64,000 nt of DNA from Burkholderia pyrrocinia (GCF_001028665.1 NZ_CP011504.1:1426001-1490000), one strand, 5' to 3'. Positions 24,996-33,870 are shown, counted from the stretch's first letter. The notes: a model not told the origin generated them from the letters alone. A program made the numbers and translations.

Positions 24996-25000
24996 TGTCG

Positions 25001-25528
25001 TTAACCGGCCTGCGATATCTGCCTGAGGCGCGCGTCGAGCGCGTCGATCTCGGTGTCCGCGAACACCTCGATGCCGTGCTCGCGCAGCAACGCCGCCGTG
25101 ACACCGGCGCCCGCATGCCGCCGGTTCGCGAAACTCCCGTCATAAATGAAGGTGCTGCCGCACGACGGACTGCCGTCGGCCAGGATCGCGAAGCGGCAAT
25201 CGTGCGCGCGCGCGAGTGCCAGCGCGGTTTGCGCGCCGGAGACGAACGGCGCCGTCACGTCGGTGCCGTTCACGTCGACGATGCGTGCGGCGCCCGACAG
25301 AACCCGCTGCCCCGATTCGCCATCCGCGATTTCGGCGGGCGGGCGCGGCACGCTGAAGCCGCCAGCCAGTTCGGGGCAGACGGGCACGAGACGCCCTTCG
25401 CGCTGCCACCGTTCGAGCGCGTCGTGCGCGGCGGCCTTGGCCGAGCCGTTGTAACGCACCGGATGACCGACCACGCACATGCTGACGAGGATCTTCGGCA
25501 TGGCCTGCGGCTGCGGTTCGTTCTGCAA
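25001..25528 (-). CDS. DUF523-family protein
   Basis: A 175-residue cytosolic protein of the widespread DUF523 family. The expected cysteine motifs are present: ILVSMCVVGHPVRYNG near the N-terminus, VPVCPELAGGFSVPRPPAEI, and DGSPSCGSTFIYDG, followed by GAGVTAALLREHGIEVFADTEID. The clustered cysteines suggest metal or thiol chemistry, but no function is established. Start: a TTG at 25528 has a good GGAG 7 nt upstream (ggagagcgaaa); the ATG at 25501 (MPKILVS), which is the family's usual N-terminus, has only a weak site. Either is possible. The gene is convergent with pcaF. Confidence 0.8.
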   Translation of the reverse strand: MQNEPQPQAMPKILVSMCVVGHPVRYNGSAKAAAHDALERWQREGRLVPVCPELAGGFSVPRPPAEIADGESGQRVLSGAARIVDVNGTDVTAPFVSGAQTALALARAHDCRFAILADGSPSCGSTFIYDGSFANRRHAGAGVTAALLREHGIEVFADTEIDALDARLRQISQAG

Positions 25529-25602
25529 TTTCGCTCTCCGTGATCGCTGATGGCAGCTGTGGCAAAGCGGGAAATTCTACGCGTCGCACGCGTGCCGGTG
25601 CG

Positions 25603-26163
25603 TCAGGCCGTCGGTCCTTCCAGATGAATGTCTTCCGGCTCGAGCGCGTACAGCGCCGGGTCGGGCGATGTGCTGACCGTAAAGCCGAGCCGCAGGTAGA
25701 AGTCGATCGTGCGCTGCGACGGCGTCGCCGACACATACAGGCGTTCGGCACTCATCGCGCGCGCCTGCGCGCGGGCCGCGCGATAGAGCTGTTCGCCGAG
25801 CCCGCAGCCGCGCCAGTCGCGGCTCACATGCAGGAACTTCAACTGCAGCATGTCGTGTCGCGGGCCGAGCGGGCGGCTGTCGACGACGACCGTCGCGACG
25901 AGCCGCGCGCCGTCGAACATGCCGAGGAACCAGCCGCCGCGATCGTGGCAGTCGAGCAGGATCGGCGTGTAGTGATCGGCTTCGCCGGCGGGCCAGCCGT
26001 CGACATCGTAGAACTCCGGAACGAGATGCAGCGCGCCGTCGCGCAGCACATACAGGTGCTCGATGATCTCGCGCCGGTCGATGGTCCACACGAGCGGCAC
26101 CTCGTCGCGCGCGAGTGTGCGTGCGCAAAGCGCGTCGCGTTCGGCGGCGGTACGGCGCGTCAT
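25603..26163 (-). CDS. GNAT-family N-acetyltransferase
   Basis: A 186-residue acetyl-CoA-dependent acyltransferase. The GNAT fold is recognisable from DMLQLKFLHVSRDWRGCGLGEQLYRAARAQARA, which contains the acetyl-CoA motif (R-x-x-G-x-G/A), and from the later LYVSATPSQRTIDFYLRLGFTV. The N-terminal third (VPLVWTIDRREIIEHLYVLRDGALHLVPEFYDVDGWP) is specific to an uncharacterised subgroup. The start codon overlaps the stop of the upstream methyltransferase remnant (ATGA), so translation is probably coupled to it, as it would have been to the intact gene. The substrate is unknown. Confidence 0.78.
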   Translation of the reverse strand: MTRRTAAERDALCARTLARDEVPLVWTIDRREIIEHLYVLRDGALHLVPEFYDVDGWPAGEADHYTPILLDCHDRGGWFLGMFDGARLVATVVVDSRPLGPRHDMLQLKFLHVSRDWRGCGLGEQLYRAARAQARAMSAERLYVSATPSQRTIDFYLRLGFTVSTSPDPALYALEPEDIHLEGPTA

Positions 26164-26495
26164 GCGGCCACCCGGTGCGCGGCGATCGCATGCATCAGCG
26201 GCAGGCGCGGCATGTCGGCGTGCTCGAACCGCGCGAAGCCGATCGCTTCGTCGCAGATGTCGACGCCCGTCGCATCCGCGCCGTCGCGCACGAGGCTCGG
26301 CGTGTCCTGCCCCGCGTTGCACTGCAGGTGCAAAAGCCGCAGGCCCGTGACGTCGCCGGGCAGTTCGCGTGCTTCCGGAAACAGCATCGAGCCGCCATCG
26401 CGGAAAAAGGCGGCCTGATCGCCTTTATGGCTGTTATGCGCGGCAGTCGCCGTATTCCAGGACAGCCGATTCAGTTCGTGCAATGCCTTTTTCAT
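26160..26495 (-). pseudogene. SAM methyltransferase gene with large in-frame internal deletion
   Basis: The 111-codon frame starts like a class I methyltransferase (LNRLSWNTATAAHNSHKGDQAAFFRDGGSMLFPEARELPGD; SAM motif LRLLHLQCNAGQDTPSLVRDGADATGVDICDEAIGFAR) but after about residue 88 jumps to what looks like the extreme C-terminus of the same family (ADMPRLPLMHAIAAHRVAA). Members are normally about 260-290 residues, so roughly 170 internal codons, including the rest of the Rossmann fold, are missing without frame loss. It still ends in an ATGA overlap with the acetyltransferase gene, so it may persist as a translated leader for that gene. The start ATG at 26495 (MKKALHEL) has a weak Shine-Dalgarno site. 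It is unlikely to be an active enzyme. Confidence 0.65.
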
Positions 26496-26820
26496 CGAAT
26501 TCGAATACCGGTTGAATGGAGCAGGATAGATCGAATCGTTTCGCCGCGCGCAATGACTGCCGGTATTGGCGCGTCATGCGGCGTTTCCGGACAGCGCGTT
26601 GTGACATCCGGATAAACGCGCGCGGCGATTATCGCCGGATTATTTGATCGAAATCATGGCGGCGGCCGAATTGCATATTTTATGCGCGGCAAGGGTAAGG
26701 TTTTCGGCCGGATTGCCGACAGTAAAGACGAAGACCGTCGTAAAGCGATCAACCGTTTTTCGGCTACTGAGCGTGATTTCAGCGCGGCGCGGACGACAGA
26801 TCCGCCTTTCGGAGCCTTGC
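26496..26820. other. A+T-richer intergenic region upstream of the chemoreceptor gene
   Basis: The 325 bp between the divergent methyltransferase remnant and the chemoreceptor gene are clearly less G+C-rich than their flanks. TAAAG at 26727 and GCGATCAA at 26749 resemble parts of a flagellar sigma-28 promoter, but their spacing is not the consensus one. No gene is supported here. Confidence 0.4.
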
Positions 26821-28365
26821 ATGCGCAACAACCAGCCTGTTACCCAACAAGAATTCGATTTTCCCGACGACGTCACGCTGATGTCGACGACCGATGCCGA
26901 CGGCACCATCACGTACGCGAACACGACGTTCGCGCAGGTGAGCGGCTTCTCGAACGAGGAGCTCGTCGGCCAGCCGCACAATGTGGTGCGCCACCCGGAC
27001 ATGCCGCGCGAGGCGTTCGCCGACATGTGGGCGACGCTCCGGCGCGGCGAGCCGTGGACCGCGCTCGTCAAGAACCGCCGCAAGAACGGCGATCATTACT
27101 GGGTGCGCGCGAACGCGATCCCGGTGATGCGCAACGGCGAGCCGCAAGGCTACATGTCGGTGCGCACGAGGGCGCCGCGCGACGAGTCCGAGACTGCCGA
27201 CGCGCTGTATCGCGCGTTTCGCGAAGGCAAGGCGGGCCAGCGCCGGTTCCACAAGGGGCTCGTTATCCGCACCGGGCTGCTGCGCATCGCGTCGCTGTCG
27301 CAGACGATGTCGGTGCGTGCGCGCGTTCATGCGGCGCTGTGCGTGCTGGCGCCGGTTGTCGTCGGCGCGGGCTGGGCATGCGGGCTGGCCGGCGGCGGGC
27401 TCGCGGCATTTGCCGGCGTGACGGTCGGCGTGACGGCTACGGCCGGACTATGGCTCGACGCGCAGATCGTGCAGCCGCTGAAGCGGCTGCACGACCAGGC
27501 GCTGAACGTCGCGACCGGCGAGAGCCGGCGCGGCGTGCGGATGAACCGCGTCGACGAGATCGGGATGACGCTGCGCACGATCAACCAGCTCGGGCTGATG
27601 TTCCGCTGGCTCGTCGACGACGTCAGCGAACAGGTGCACAACGTGCAGCGCGCGAGCAACGAGATCGCGCAGGGCAACAACGACCTGAGCGCGCGCACCG
27701 AGCAGGCCGCGTCGAGCGTGCAGGAGACGGCCGCGTCGATGGCCGAGATGACAGCGACGGTCGACAGCAACGCGGAAACCGCGCTGCAGGCAAACCGGCT
27801 CGCGGTATCGGCGAGCGATGTGGCCGAGCGCGGCGGAAAGGCGGTGAGCGAAGTGGTCACGACGATGAACGACATCACCGACAGCTCGCGCAAGATCGCG
27901 GACATCATCGGCGTGATCGATGGCATCGCATTCCAGACCAACATCCTCGCGCTGAATGCGGCGGTCGAAGCCGCGCGTGCGGGCGAACAGGGGCGCGGCT
28001 TCGCGGTGGTCGCGGGCGAAGTGCGGGCGCTCGCGCAGCGCAGCGCGAATGCGGCGAAGGAGATCAAGACGCTGATCGGCGCGAGCGTCGAGCGGGTCGA
28101 ATCGGGCGCGAGGATCGTCGACGGCGCGGGCAAGACGATGGAGGACATCGTCACGCAGGTGAAACGCGTATCGGACCTGATCGCGGAGATCAGTTCGTCG
28201 ACGGCCGAGCAGAGCACGGGTGTCGCGCAGGTCGATCAGGCGGTCGTGCACCTGGACAACATCACGCAGCAGAACGCGGCGCTCGTCGAGCAGAGTACGG
28301 CGGCGTCGGAGAGCCTGCAACAGCAGGCAACGCGGCTTGTCGATGCGGTGAACGTGTTCCGCTGA
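26821..28365 (+). CDS. PAS-containing methyl-accepting chemotaxis protein (Aer-like)
   Basis: A 514-residue receptor. Residues about 1-120 form a PAS domain of the Aer type ([52 protein letters not shown]), which in Aer binds FAD and senses redox state. Two hydrophobic segments around residues 170-220 anchor it, followed by a HAMP-like linker and a long signalling helix pair whose hairpin tip is [47 protein letters not shown], the standard CheW/CheA-binding sequence. There is no large periplasmic domain. The ATG at 26821 has GGAG 6 nt upstream. It stands alone and ends before paired hairpins at 28421-28475. Confidence 0.88.
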   Translation: MRNNQPVTQQEFDFPDDVTLMSTTDADGTITYANTTFAQVSGFSNEELVGQPHNVVRHPDMPREAFADMWATLRRGEPWTALVKNRRKNGDHYWVRANAIPVMRNGEPQGYMSVRTRAPRDESETADALYRAFREGKAGQRRFHKGLVIRTGLLRIASLSQTMSVRARVHAALCVLAPVVVGAGWACGLAGGGLAAFAGVTVGVTATAGLWLDAQIVQPLKRLHDQALNVATGESRRGVRMNRVDEIGMTLRTINQLGLMFRWLVDDVSEQVHNVQRASNEIAQGNNDLSARTEQAASSVQETAASMAEMTATVDSNAETALQANRLAVSASDVAERGGKAVSEVVTTMNDITDSSRKIADIIGVIDGIAFQTNILALNAAVEAARAGEQGRGFAVVAGEVRALAQRSANAAKEIKTLIGASVERVESGARIVDGAGKTMEDIVTQVKRVSDLIAEISSSTAEQSTGVAQVDQAVVHLDNITQQNAALVEQSTAASESLQQQATRLVDAVNVFR

Positions 28366-28420
28366 TTGAGGGGGCGCGAGGTGACGCGGGCGCGACGGAG
28401 AGGGGTGCCGGCCCGCGTCG

Positions 28421-28446
28421 GACCGCCCGGTTCCGGCCGGGCGGTC
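28421..28446 (+). terminator. hairpin after the chemoreceptor gene
   Basis: GACCGCCCGG-ttccgg-CCGGGCGGTC is a perfect 10-bp stem about 55 bp past the stop codon. No T run. It abuts the gabD hairpin, sharing one base. Confidence 0.5.
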
Positions 28447-28475
28447 AGGGCCTGTCGCCGAAGCGGCAGGCCCTG
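28446..28475 (-). terminator. UUCG-capped hairpin after gabD
   Basis: On the minus strand a 13-bp stem (one G-U pair) is capped by the exceptionally stable tetraloop C(UUCG)G, 5 nt beyond the gabD stop. There is no T run, so it may work as a Rho-dependent end or 3' stabiliser. Confidence 0.6.
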
Positions 28476-28480
28476 AACCG

Positions 28481-29950
28481 TCAGACGGCGAGGCAGAGGT
28501 ACTTGATCACGACGTAGTCGTCGATGCCGTAGTGCGAACCTTCGCGGCCGAGGCCCGACTGCTTGACGCCGCCGAACGGCGCGACTTCGTTCGAGATCAG
28601 GCCCGTGTTCACGCCGACCATCCCGTATTCGAGCGCCTCGGCGACCTTCCACACGCGACCGATGTCGCGGCTGTAGAAGTACGCGGCCAGACCGAACTCG
28701 GTGTCGTTCGCGAGGCGGATCACCTCGTCGTCGCTGCCGAACTTGAACAGCGGCGCGAGCGGCCCGAACGTTTCTTCCTTCGCGACCTTCATCGCCGGCG
28801 TGACACCCGTCAGCACGGTCGGCTCGAAGAAGCCGTGGCCGAGCGCGTGGCGCTTGCCGCCCGTCACGACGGTCGCGCCCTTCGCGAGCGCGTCCTCGAT
28901 GTGCGCCTCGACCTTCAGCACGGCCGCTTCGTTGATCAGCGGGCCTTGCGTGACGCCCGGCTCGGTGCCGCGACCGACCTTCAGCTGGCCGACCGCCGCC
29001 GCAAGCTTCTGCGCGAACTGGTCGTACACGGCTTCATGCACGTAGAAACGGTTCGTGCACACGCACGTCTGGCCGCTGTTGCGGTACTTCGACGCGATCG
29101 CGCCCTGCACGGCCGCATCGAGATCGGCGTCGTCGAACACGATGAACGGCGCGTTGCCGCCGAGCTCGAGCGAGACCTTCTTGACCGTCGCCGCGCATTG
29201 CGCCATCAGCAGGCGGCCGACCGGCGTCGAGCCGGTGAACGACAGCTTGCGCACGATCGGGTTCGACGTCAGTTCGCCGCCGATCGCCTTCGGGTCGCCC
29301 GTGACGACGCTGAACACGCCGGCCGGCACACCCGCGCGCTCGGCCAGCACGGCCATCGCGAGCGCGGAGAACGGCGTCGCCTCGGCCGGCTTCACGACGA
29401 TCGGGCAGCCTGCGGCGAGCGCCGGGCCGACCTTGCGCGTGATCATCGCCGCCGGGAAGTTCCACGGCGTGATCGCCGCGCACACGCCGATCGCTTCCTT
29501 CGTCACGACGATGCGCTTGTCGCTCGCCGGCGTCGGGATCGTGTCGCCGTACACGCGCTTGCCTTCTTCCGCGAACCATTCGAGGAACGACGCCGCGTAG
29601 CCGATCTCGCCCTTCGCCTCTGCCAGCGACTTGCCTTGCTCGGTCGTCAGGATCAGCGCGAGGTCGTCGGCGTTTTCCATCATCAGGTCGTGCCACTTGC
29701 GCAGGATGACCGCGCGTTCCTTCGCGGTCTTCTTGCGCCACGCCGGCCATGCGGCGTTCGCGGCGTCGATCGCGTGACGCGTCTCGGCCGTGCCCATCGC
29801 CGGCACGGTGCCGAGCAGGCCGCCCGTCGCCGGGTTGCGGACTTCGAACGTCTCGCCGTTCGTTGCGCCTTGCCATTCGCCGTTGACGTACGCCTGCTGG
29901 CGGAACAGCGACGGATCCTTCAGTGCCAGGGTTTCTTGAACAGTGCTCAT
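28481..29950 (-). CDS. gabD: NAD(P)+-dependent succinate-semialdehyde dehydrogenase
   Basis: A 489-residue aldehyde dehydrogenase that oxidises succinic semialdehyde to succinate, the second step of 4-aminobutyrate use. Diagnostic stretches: FLEWFAEEGKRVYGDTIPTP, PWNFPAAMITRKVGPALAAGC, the general-base glutamate in SLELGGNAPFIVFDDADLD and the catalytic cysteine in RNSGQTCVCTNRFYVH, where a second cysteine follows closely, a pair that can form a redox-sensitive disulfide in GabD. The ATG at 29950 is the family start, with a poor Shine-Dalgarno site. It lies 82 bp after gabT with a strong hairpin between, so its expression may be reduced relative to gabT. Confidence 0.93.
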   Translation of the reverse strand: MSTVQETLALKDPSLFRQQAYVNGEWQGATNGETFEVRNPATGGLLGTVPAMGTAETRHAIDAANAAWPAWRKKTAKERAVILRKWHDLMMENADDLALILTTEQGKSLAEAKGEIGYAASFLEWFAEEGKRVYGDTIPTPASDKRIVVTKEAIGVCAAITPWNFPAAMITRKVGPALAAGCPIVVKPAEATPFSALAMAVLAERAGVPAGVFSVVTGDPKAIGGELTSNPIVRKLSFTGSTPVGRLLMAQCAATVKKVSLELGGNAPFIVFDDADLDAAVQGAIASKYRNSGQTCVCTNRFYVHEAVYDQFAQKLAAAVGQLKVGRGTEPGVTQGPLINEAAVLKVEAHIEDALAKGATVVTGGKRHALGHGFFEPTVLTGVTPAMKVAKEETFGPLAPLFKFGSDDEVIRLANDTEFGLAAYFYSRDIGRVWKVAEALEYGMVGVNTGLISNEVAPFGGVKQSGLGREGSHYGIDDYVVIKYLCLAV

Positions 29951-29980
29951 GCCGGTGTCTGCTTTGAAGATGACGGATGA

Positions 29981-30013
29981 AAAGGCCGCCGCCGTCTCGA
30001 CGACGGCGGCGGC
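29981..30013 (-). terminator. intercistronic hairpin between gabT and gabD
   Basis: GCCGCCGCCGTC pairs with GACGGCGGCGGC (12 bp, 5-nt loop); on the minus strand it is followed by CCTTTTC. It may act as an attenuator or partial terminator separating gabT from gabD, or as an RNA-processing signal. Inference from position. Confidence 0.5.
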
Positions 30014-30032
30014 GCATTCAGTGGACGGGAAC

Positions 30033-31322
30033 TCAGGCCGGCACGCCGACCGTTTCCTTCAGCACTTCCTCGAGGATCACGAGCGCTTCGTCGAACACGG
30101 CCTCGGGAATCGTCAGCGGGAACAGGAAGCGCACGACGTTCGAGTACACGCCGCACACGAGCAGCAGCAGGCCGCGCTCGAGCGCGCGCGTTTGCACGCG
30201 CTTCGTGAATTCCGCATCCGGCTCGCCCGAACCCGGCTTCAGGAACTCGACCGCGATCATCGCGCCCGGGCCGCGCACGTCGGCGATCTGCGGCACGTCG
30301 GCCTGCAGCGCGCTCAGCTTCGCCTTCAGCACGTCGCCGAGTTGCGTGGCGCGCTCGCACAGCTTCTCTTCGTCGATGATCTCGAGCACCGCGTGCGCCG
30401 ATGCGACGGCCAGCGGGTTGCCCGCGTACGTGCCGCCGAGGCCGCCGGGCGCTGCCGCGTCCATCACGTCCGCACGGCCGACGACGCCCGACAGCGGCAT
30501 GCCGCCCGCGAGGCTCTTCGCCATCGTGATCAGGTCGGCCAGCACGTCGTAGTGCTGCATCGCGAACAGCTTGCCGGTACGCGCGAAGCCCGTTTGCACT
30601 TCGTCGGCGATCAGCAGGATGCCGTGTTCGTTACAGATCTTGCGCAGCGCGCGCACGAATTCGGCCGGCGCCTGGTAGAAACCGCCTTCGCCCTGGACCG
30701 GTTCGAAGATGATCGCGGCGACGCGCTTCGGATCGATGTCGGCCTTGAACAGCATCTCGATTGCCTTGATCGAGTCGGCGGTCGTCACGCCGTGTACGGC
30801 GTTCGGGTACGGCGCGTGGAACACGTCGCCCGGGAACGGGCCGAAGTTCAGCTTGTACGGGGCGACCTTGCCGGTCAGCGCCATGCCCATCATCGTGCGG
30901 CCGTGGAAGCCGCCCGAGAATGCGATGACGCCCGGACGGCCGGTCGCGGCGCGCGCGATCTTGATCGCGTTCTCGACGGCTTCGGCGCCGGTCGTGAAGA
31001 ACGCGGTCTTCTTCGGGAAATCGCCCGGCGCGCGTGCGTTGATCTTCTCGGCCAGCTCGACGTACGACGCGTACGGGACGATCTGGTAAGCGGTGTGCGT
31101 GAAGTTGTTCAGTTGATCCGCGATCGCCTTGACGATCTTCGGGTGGCGGTGGCCCGTGTTCAGCACCGCGATGCCGGCGGCGAAATCGATGAAGCGGCGG
31201 CCTTCGACATCCCACAGTTCCGCGTTCTCGGCGCGGGCTGCGTAGAAATCGCACATCACACCGACGCCGCGCGGGGTAGCGGCGTTCTTGCGGGCCTGCA
31301 GGTCGGCATTCTTCACGGTCAT
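30033..31322 (-). CDS. gabT: 4-aminobutyrate--2-oxoglutarate transaminase
   Basis: A 429-residue class III PLP aminotransferase converting 4-aminobutyrate plus 2-oxoglutarate to succinic semialdehyde plus glutamate. Motifs: RFIDFAAGIAVLNTGHRHPKIVKAI, FFTTGAEAVENAIKIARAATGRPGVIAFSGGFHGRTMMGMALTGK, the cofactor-binding aspartate of LLIADEVQTGFARTGKLFAMQHY and the PLP lysine in DLITMAKSLAGGMPLSG. Length matches GabT. The ATG at 31322 has AAGGAG upstream (aaggagatgaccgtg) at about 5 nt, once the sequence is read on the minus strand. It is divergent from the MocR-type regulator gabR and starts the gabT-gabD pair. Confidence 0.93.
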   Translation of the reverse strand: MTVKNADLQARKNAATPRGVGVMCDFYAARAENAELWDVEGRRFIDFAAGIAVLNTGHRHPKIVKAIADQLNNFTHTAYQIVPYASYVELAEKINARAPGDFPKKTAFFTTGAEAVENAIKIARAATGRPGVIAFSGGFHGRTMMGMALTGKVAPYKLNFGPFPGDVFHAPYPNAVHGVTTADSIKAIEMLFKADIDPKRVAAIIFEPVQGEGGFYQAPAEFVRALRKICNEHGILLIADEVQTGFARTGKLFAMQHYDVLADLITMAKSLAGGMPLSGVVGRADVMDAAAPGGLGGTYAGNPLAVASAHAVLEIIDEEKLCERATQLGDVLKAKLSALQADVPQIADVRGPGAMIAVEFLKPGSGEPDAEFTKRVQTRALERGLLLLVCGVYSNVVRFLFPLTIPEAVFDEALVILEEVLKETVGVPA

Positions 31323-31383
31323 CTCCTTGATGTTCTGTCCGGTGGGTAGAAAATCGGGCGCGTTGGCAGCCCATGGAGGCGAC

Positions 31384-31416
31384 TATAATCACATTTGGCT
31401 CTGACAATCAGAGCCA
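31384..31416. promoter_or_regulatory. gabR promoter -10 element and 21-bp operator palindrome
   Basis: A perfect TATAAT (31384-31389) faces gabR; a -35-like TTGGCA lies 15 bp upstream. Immediately after it, TGGCTCTGA-caa-TCAGAGCCA (31396-31416) is a perfect dyad covering the expected transcription start. Binding there would repress gabR, and the site is also placed to affect the divergent gabT promoter. Confidence 0.6.
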
Positions 31417-31442
31417 TTTCAATAAATATTCAGGAGCCAATC

Positions 31443-32954
31443 ATGCGCGCGAGCGTGTTGTCGGACTGGCTGGCGCAGCGCCTCGTGCGCGGCGGCGAAC
31501 AGCCGATCTACCGGCAGCTTCACCGGCTGCTGCAACAGGCGATCCTGTCGCGCGAACTGCCGGCCGGCACGCGCGTGCCGTCGTCGCGGCTCCTGGCCGC
31601 CGAGCTCGGGATCGCGCGCAACACGGTCACGCAGGTTTACGAACAGCTTGCGCTCGAAGGTTATGTGAACTCGGCGACGGGCCGCGGCACGTTCGTCGCC
31701 GACAGCGCGCCGGACGAGATCGTCGGCGCGCCGCCCGACGCGGCGGCCGGCCCGGCCGTGGTGATGCCGTCCGCGCGGCGGCTGTCCGCGCGCGGCACGC
31801 GGCTCGTCGAAGGGGCCGGCGTGTCGAAGCGCCAGGGCGGCGCGTTCATGCCGGGCGTGCCCGATGTGTCGCGATTTCCGGCGCGCGTGTGGACGCGGCT
31901 GCACAACAAGTACTGGCGGCGCCTGCGCCCCGACCTGCTGACCTATGCGCCGGGCGGCGGGCTCGCGCTGCTGCGCGAGGCGCTGGCCGACTACCTGCGC
32001 ACGTCGCGCTCGGTGCGCTGCACGCCCGAGCAGATCGTGATTACGACCGGCATCCACCAGTCGATCGACCTCGCGGTGCGGCTCCTGACCGATCCCGGCG
32101 ACGCGATCTGGACCGAGGACCCGTGCTACTGGGGCGTGCGCAGCGTGCTGAACGTGTCGGGGCTGACCACGCGGCCGATCCCGGTCGACGAGGAAGGCAT
32201 CGCGCCGTCGCCCGCCGATCTCGCCGAACCGCCGAAGCTGATGCTCGTCACGCCGTCGCACCAGTATCCGCTCGGGATGGTGATGAGTCTCGCGCGGCGC
32301 CGGATGCTGCTCGAATACGCGCGCCAGCACGGCTGCTGGATCATCGAGGACGATTACGACAGCGAATTCCGTTACGGCAGCCGGCCGCTCGCGTCGCTGC
32401 AGGGTCTCGACACGGCCGGGCAGGTGATCTACGTCGGCAGTTTCGGCAAGACGCTGTTCCCCGGGCTGCGGGTCGGCTACCTGGTCGCGCCGGAACCGCT
32501 CGCGGAAAGCTTCGCGACCGCGAGCGCCGAGCTGTATCGCGAAGGACAGTTGCTGCAGCAGGCCGTGCTCGCCGAATTCATCGCGGAAGGGCACTTCGTG
32601 TCGCATATCCGCAAGATGCGCACGCTGTACGGGCAGCGCCGCGAAGTGCTGCTCGATGCGGTCGCGCGCCGCTACGGCGACACGCTGCAGGCGCTCGGCA
32701 GCGACGCGGGGCTGCATCTCGTCACGCAATTGCCGGCAGGCGTCGACGATCGCGCGGTCGCGCAGGCCGCGCTCGAACGCAATATCGTCGTGCGGCCGCT
32801 GTCCGGCTATTACGCGGATCGCGAGCGCGCGGCGCCGGGGTTGCTGCTCGGTTATGCGTGCGTGCCGGAGGACGAGATCGCGACGGCGTTCGCGACGCTT
32901 GCCGAGGCGATCGACGAGCGGGCGTTTCTGCGCTCCGATATGGTCGCCGCCTGA
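31443..32954 (+). CDS. gabR: MocR/PdxR-type (GntR + aminotransferase-fold) regulator, GabR-like
   Basis: A 503-residue fusion of a GntR winged helix (residues about 20-90: QPIYRQLHRLLQQAILSRELPAGTRVPSSRLLAAELGIARNTVTQVYEQLALEGYV) and a fold-type I aminotransferase domain. PLP features remain: the aspartate/tyrosine block IIEDDYDSEFRYGSRP and the lysine of VGSFGKTLFPGLRVGYLV. GabR-type proteins sense 4-aminobutyrate as a PLP adduct and activate gabTD while repressing themselves. The ATG at 31443 has AGGAG 6 nt upstream. The divergent placement from gabT and the dyad between them support this role; a PdxR-like function is the alternative. Confidence 0.88.
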   Translation: MRASVLSDWLAQRLVRGGEQPIYRQLHRLLQQAILSRELPAGTRVPSSRLLAAELGIARNTVTQVYEQLALEGYVNSATGRGTFVADSAPDEIVGAPPDAAAGPAVVMPSARRLSARGTRLVEGAGVSKRQGGAFMPGVPDVSRFPARVWTRLHNKYWRRLRPDLLTYAPGGGLALLREALADYLRTSRSVRCTPEQIVITTGIHQSIDLAVRLLTDPGDAIWTEDPCYWGVRSVLNVSGLTTRPIPVDEEGIAPSPADLAEPPKLMLVTPSHQYPLGMVMSLARRRMLLEYARQHGCWIIEDDYDSEFRYGSRPLASLQGLDTAGQVIYVGSFGKTLFPGLRVGYLVAPEPLAESFATASAELYREGQLLQQAVLAEFIAEGHFVSHIRKMRTLYGQRREVLLDAVARRYGDTLQALGSDAGLHLVTQLPAGVDDRAVAQAALERNIVVRPLSGYYADRERAAPGLLLGYACVPEDEIATAFATLAEAIDERAFLRSDMVAA

Positions 32955-33033
32955 TGACGGCGTGCGACGGTATTGCCGCGCTGCGGTGCCGTCGATGCGC
33001 GATTCGCTCGGCGGATATCGGTACCGGTCGCGC

Positions 33034-33870
33034 TTAAAGCCGGATCAACGCCGCGCCCGCGACCACCAGCGCGCAGGCGGCGAGCCGCTGCGCGCCGGGT
33101 CGCTCGCGCATCACGAACCAGCCGATCGCGACCGCGAAGATCGAACTCGTTTCGCGCAGCGCCGACACGGTCGCGACCGGCAGGTGCCGGTACGCGAGGA
33201 TCACGATCGCATACGCGGCGAGCGAGATCGTGCCGGCGATCGCGCCCTGCGTGAGCGCGGCGCGCGAGCCGAGCACCGCGCGCGGGCCGCCGCGCACCGC
33301 GCAGACGAGCACGAGCTGCGGCACGCTCCACAGCAGGTACACCCACGCGATGTAACCGAGCGCGCTGCCGGACACGCGCGAGCCGATCCCGTCGCAGATC
33401 GAATACGCGGCGATGAACACGCCCGTGAGCAGCGCATACGGCACGCCTTCCCCGGAGAACCGGAAGCCGCGGCGCAGCGCGAGCGACATGATGCCGAACG
33501 ATACGAGCGCGATGCCGGCGAAGCCGAACGGCGTCGGCCGCTCGTGCAGCACCGCGAACGCGAGCACCGACACGAGCAGCGGCGACATCCCGCGCGCGAT
33601 CGGATAGATCTCCCCGAACTCGCCGCTGCGGTAGGCGCGCGCGAGCGTGAAGCAGTACGCGACCTCGAGCGCGGCCGACGCGGCGACGTACGGCCACGCG
33701 GCGGGCGCCGGCGCGGGCAGCAGTGCGGCGCCGGCGACGCCGAACGCGAGATACGGCAGCGACATCGTGCCGAGCTGGACGAGCCGGTCTTCGCTGACGT
33801 GCAGGAACGCATTCCAGATGGCGTGCAGCAGCGCGGAGCACAGCACGAGGCCGATGAACAGGTGATCCAT
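33034..33870 (-). CDS. EamA-type DMT transporter
   Basis: A 278-residue protein with ten predicted membrane helices in two EamA repeats. It opens FIGLVLCSALLHAIWNAFLHVSEDRL and contains the half-repeat junctions ERPTPFGFAGIALVSFGIM and, near the end, RETSSIFAVAIGWFVMRERPGAQRLAACALVVAGAALIRL, the typical end of an EamA repeat. Members export amino acids, nucleosides or other metabolites. The ATG at 33870 gives a normal N-terminus; no ribosome-binding site is visible. It is convergent with gabR and divergent from selD. Substrate unknown. Confidence 0.83.
   Translation of the reverse strand: MDHLFIGLVLCSALLHAIWNAFLHVSEDRLVQLGTMSLPYLAFGVAGAALLPAPAPAAWPYVAASAALEVAYCFTLARAYRSGEFGEIYPIARGMSPLLVSVLAFAVLHERPTPFGFAGIALVSFGIMSLALRRGFRFSGEGVPYALLTGVFIAAYSICDGIGSRVSGSALGYIAWVYLLWSVPQLVLVCAVRGGPRAVLGSRAALTQGAIAGTISLAAYAIVILAYRHLPVATVSALRETSSIFAVAIGWFVMRERPGAQRLAACALVVAGAALIRL

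Noticed and set aside
26727..26760. TAAAG and GCGATCAA upstream of the chemoreceptor gene as a flagellar sigma-28 promoter.
   Set aside because: The distance between the two elements is about three bases more than the consensus and the -10 match is incomplete.
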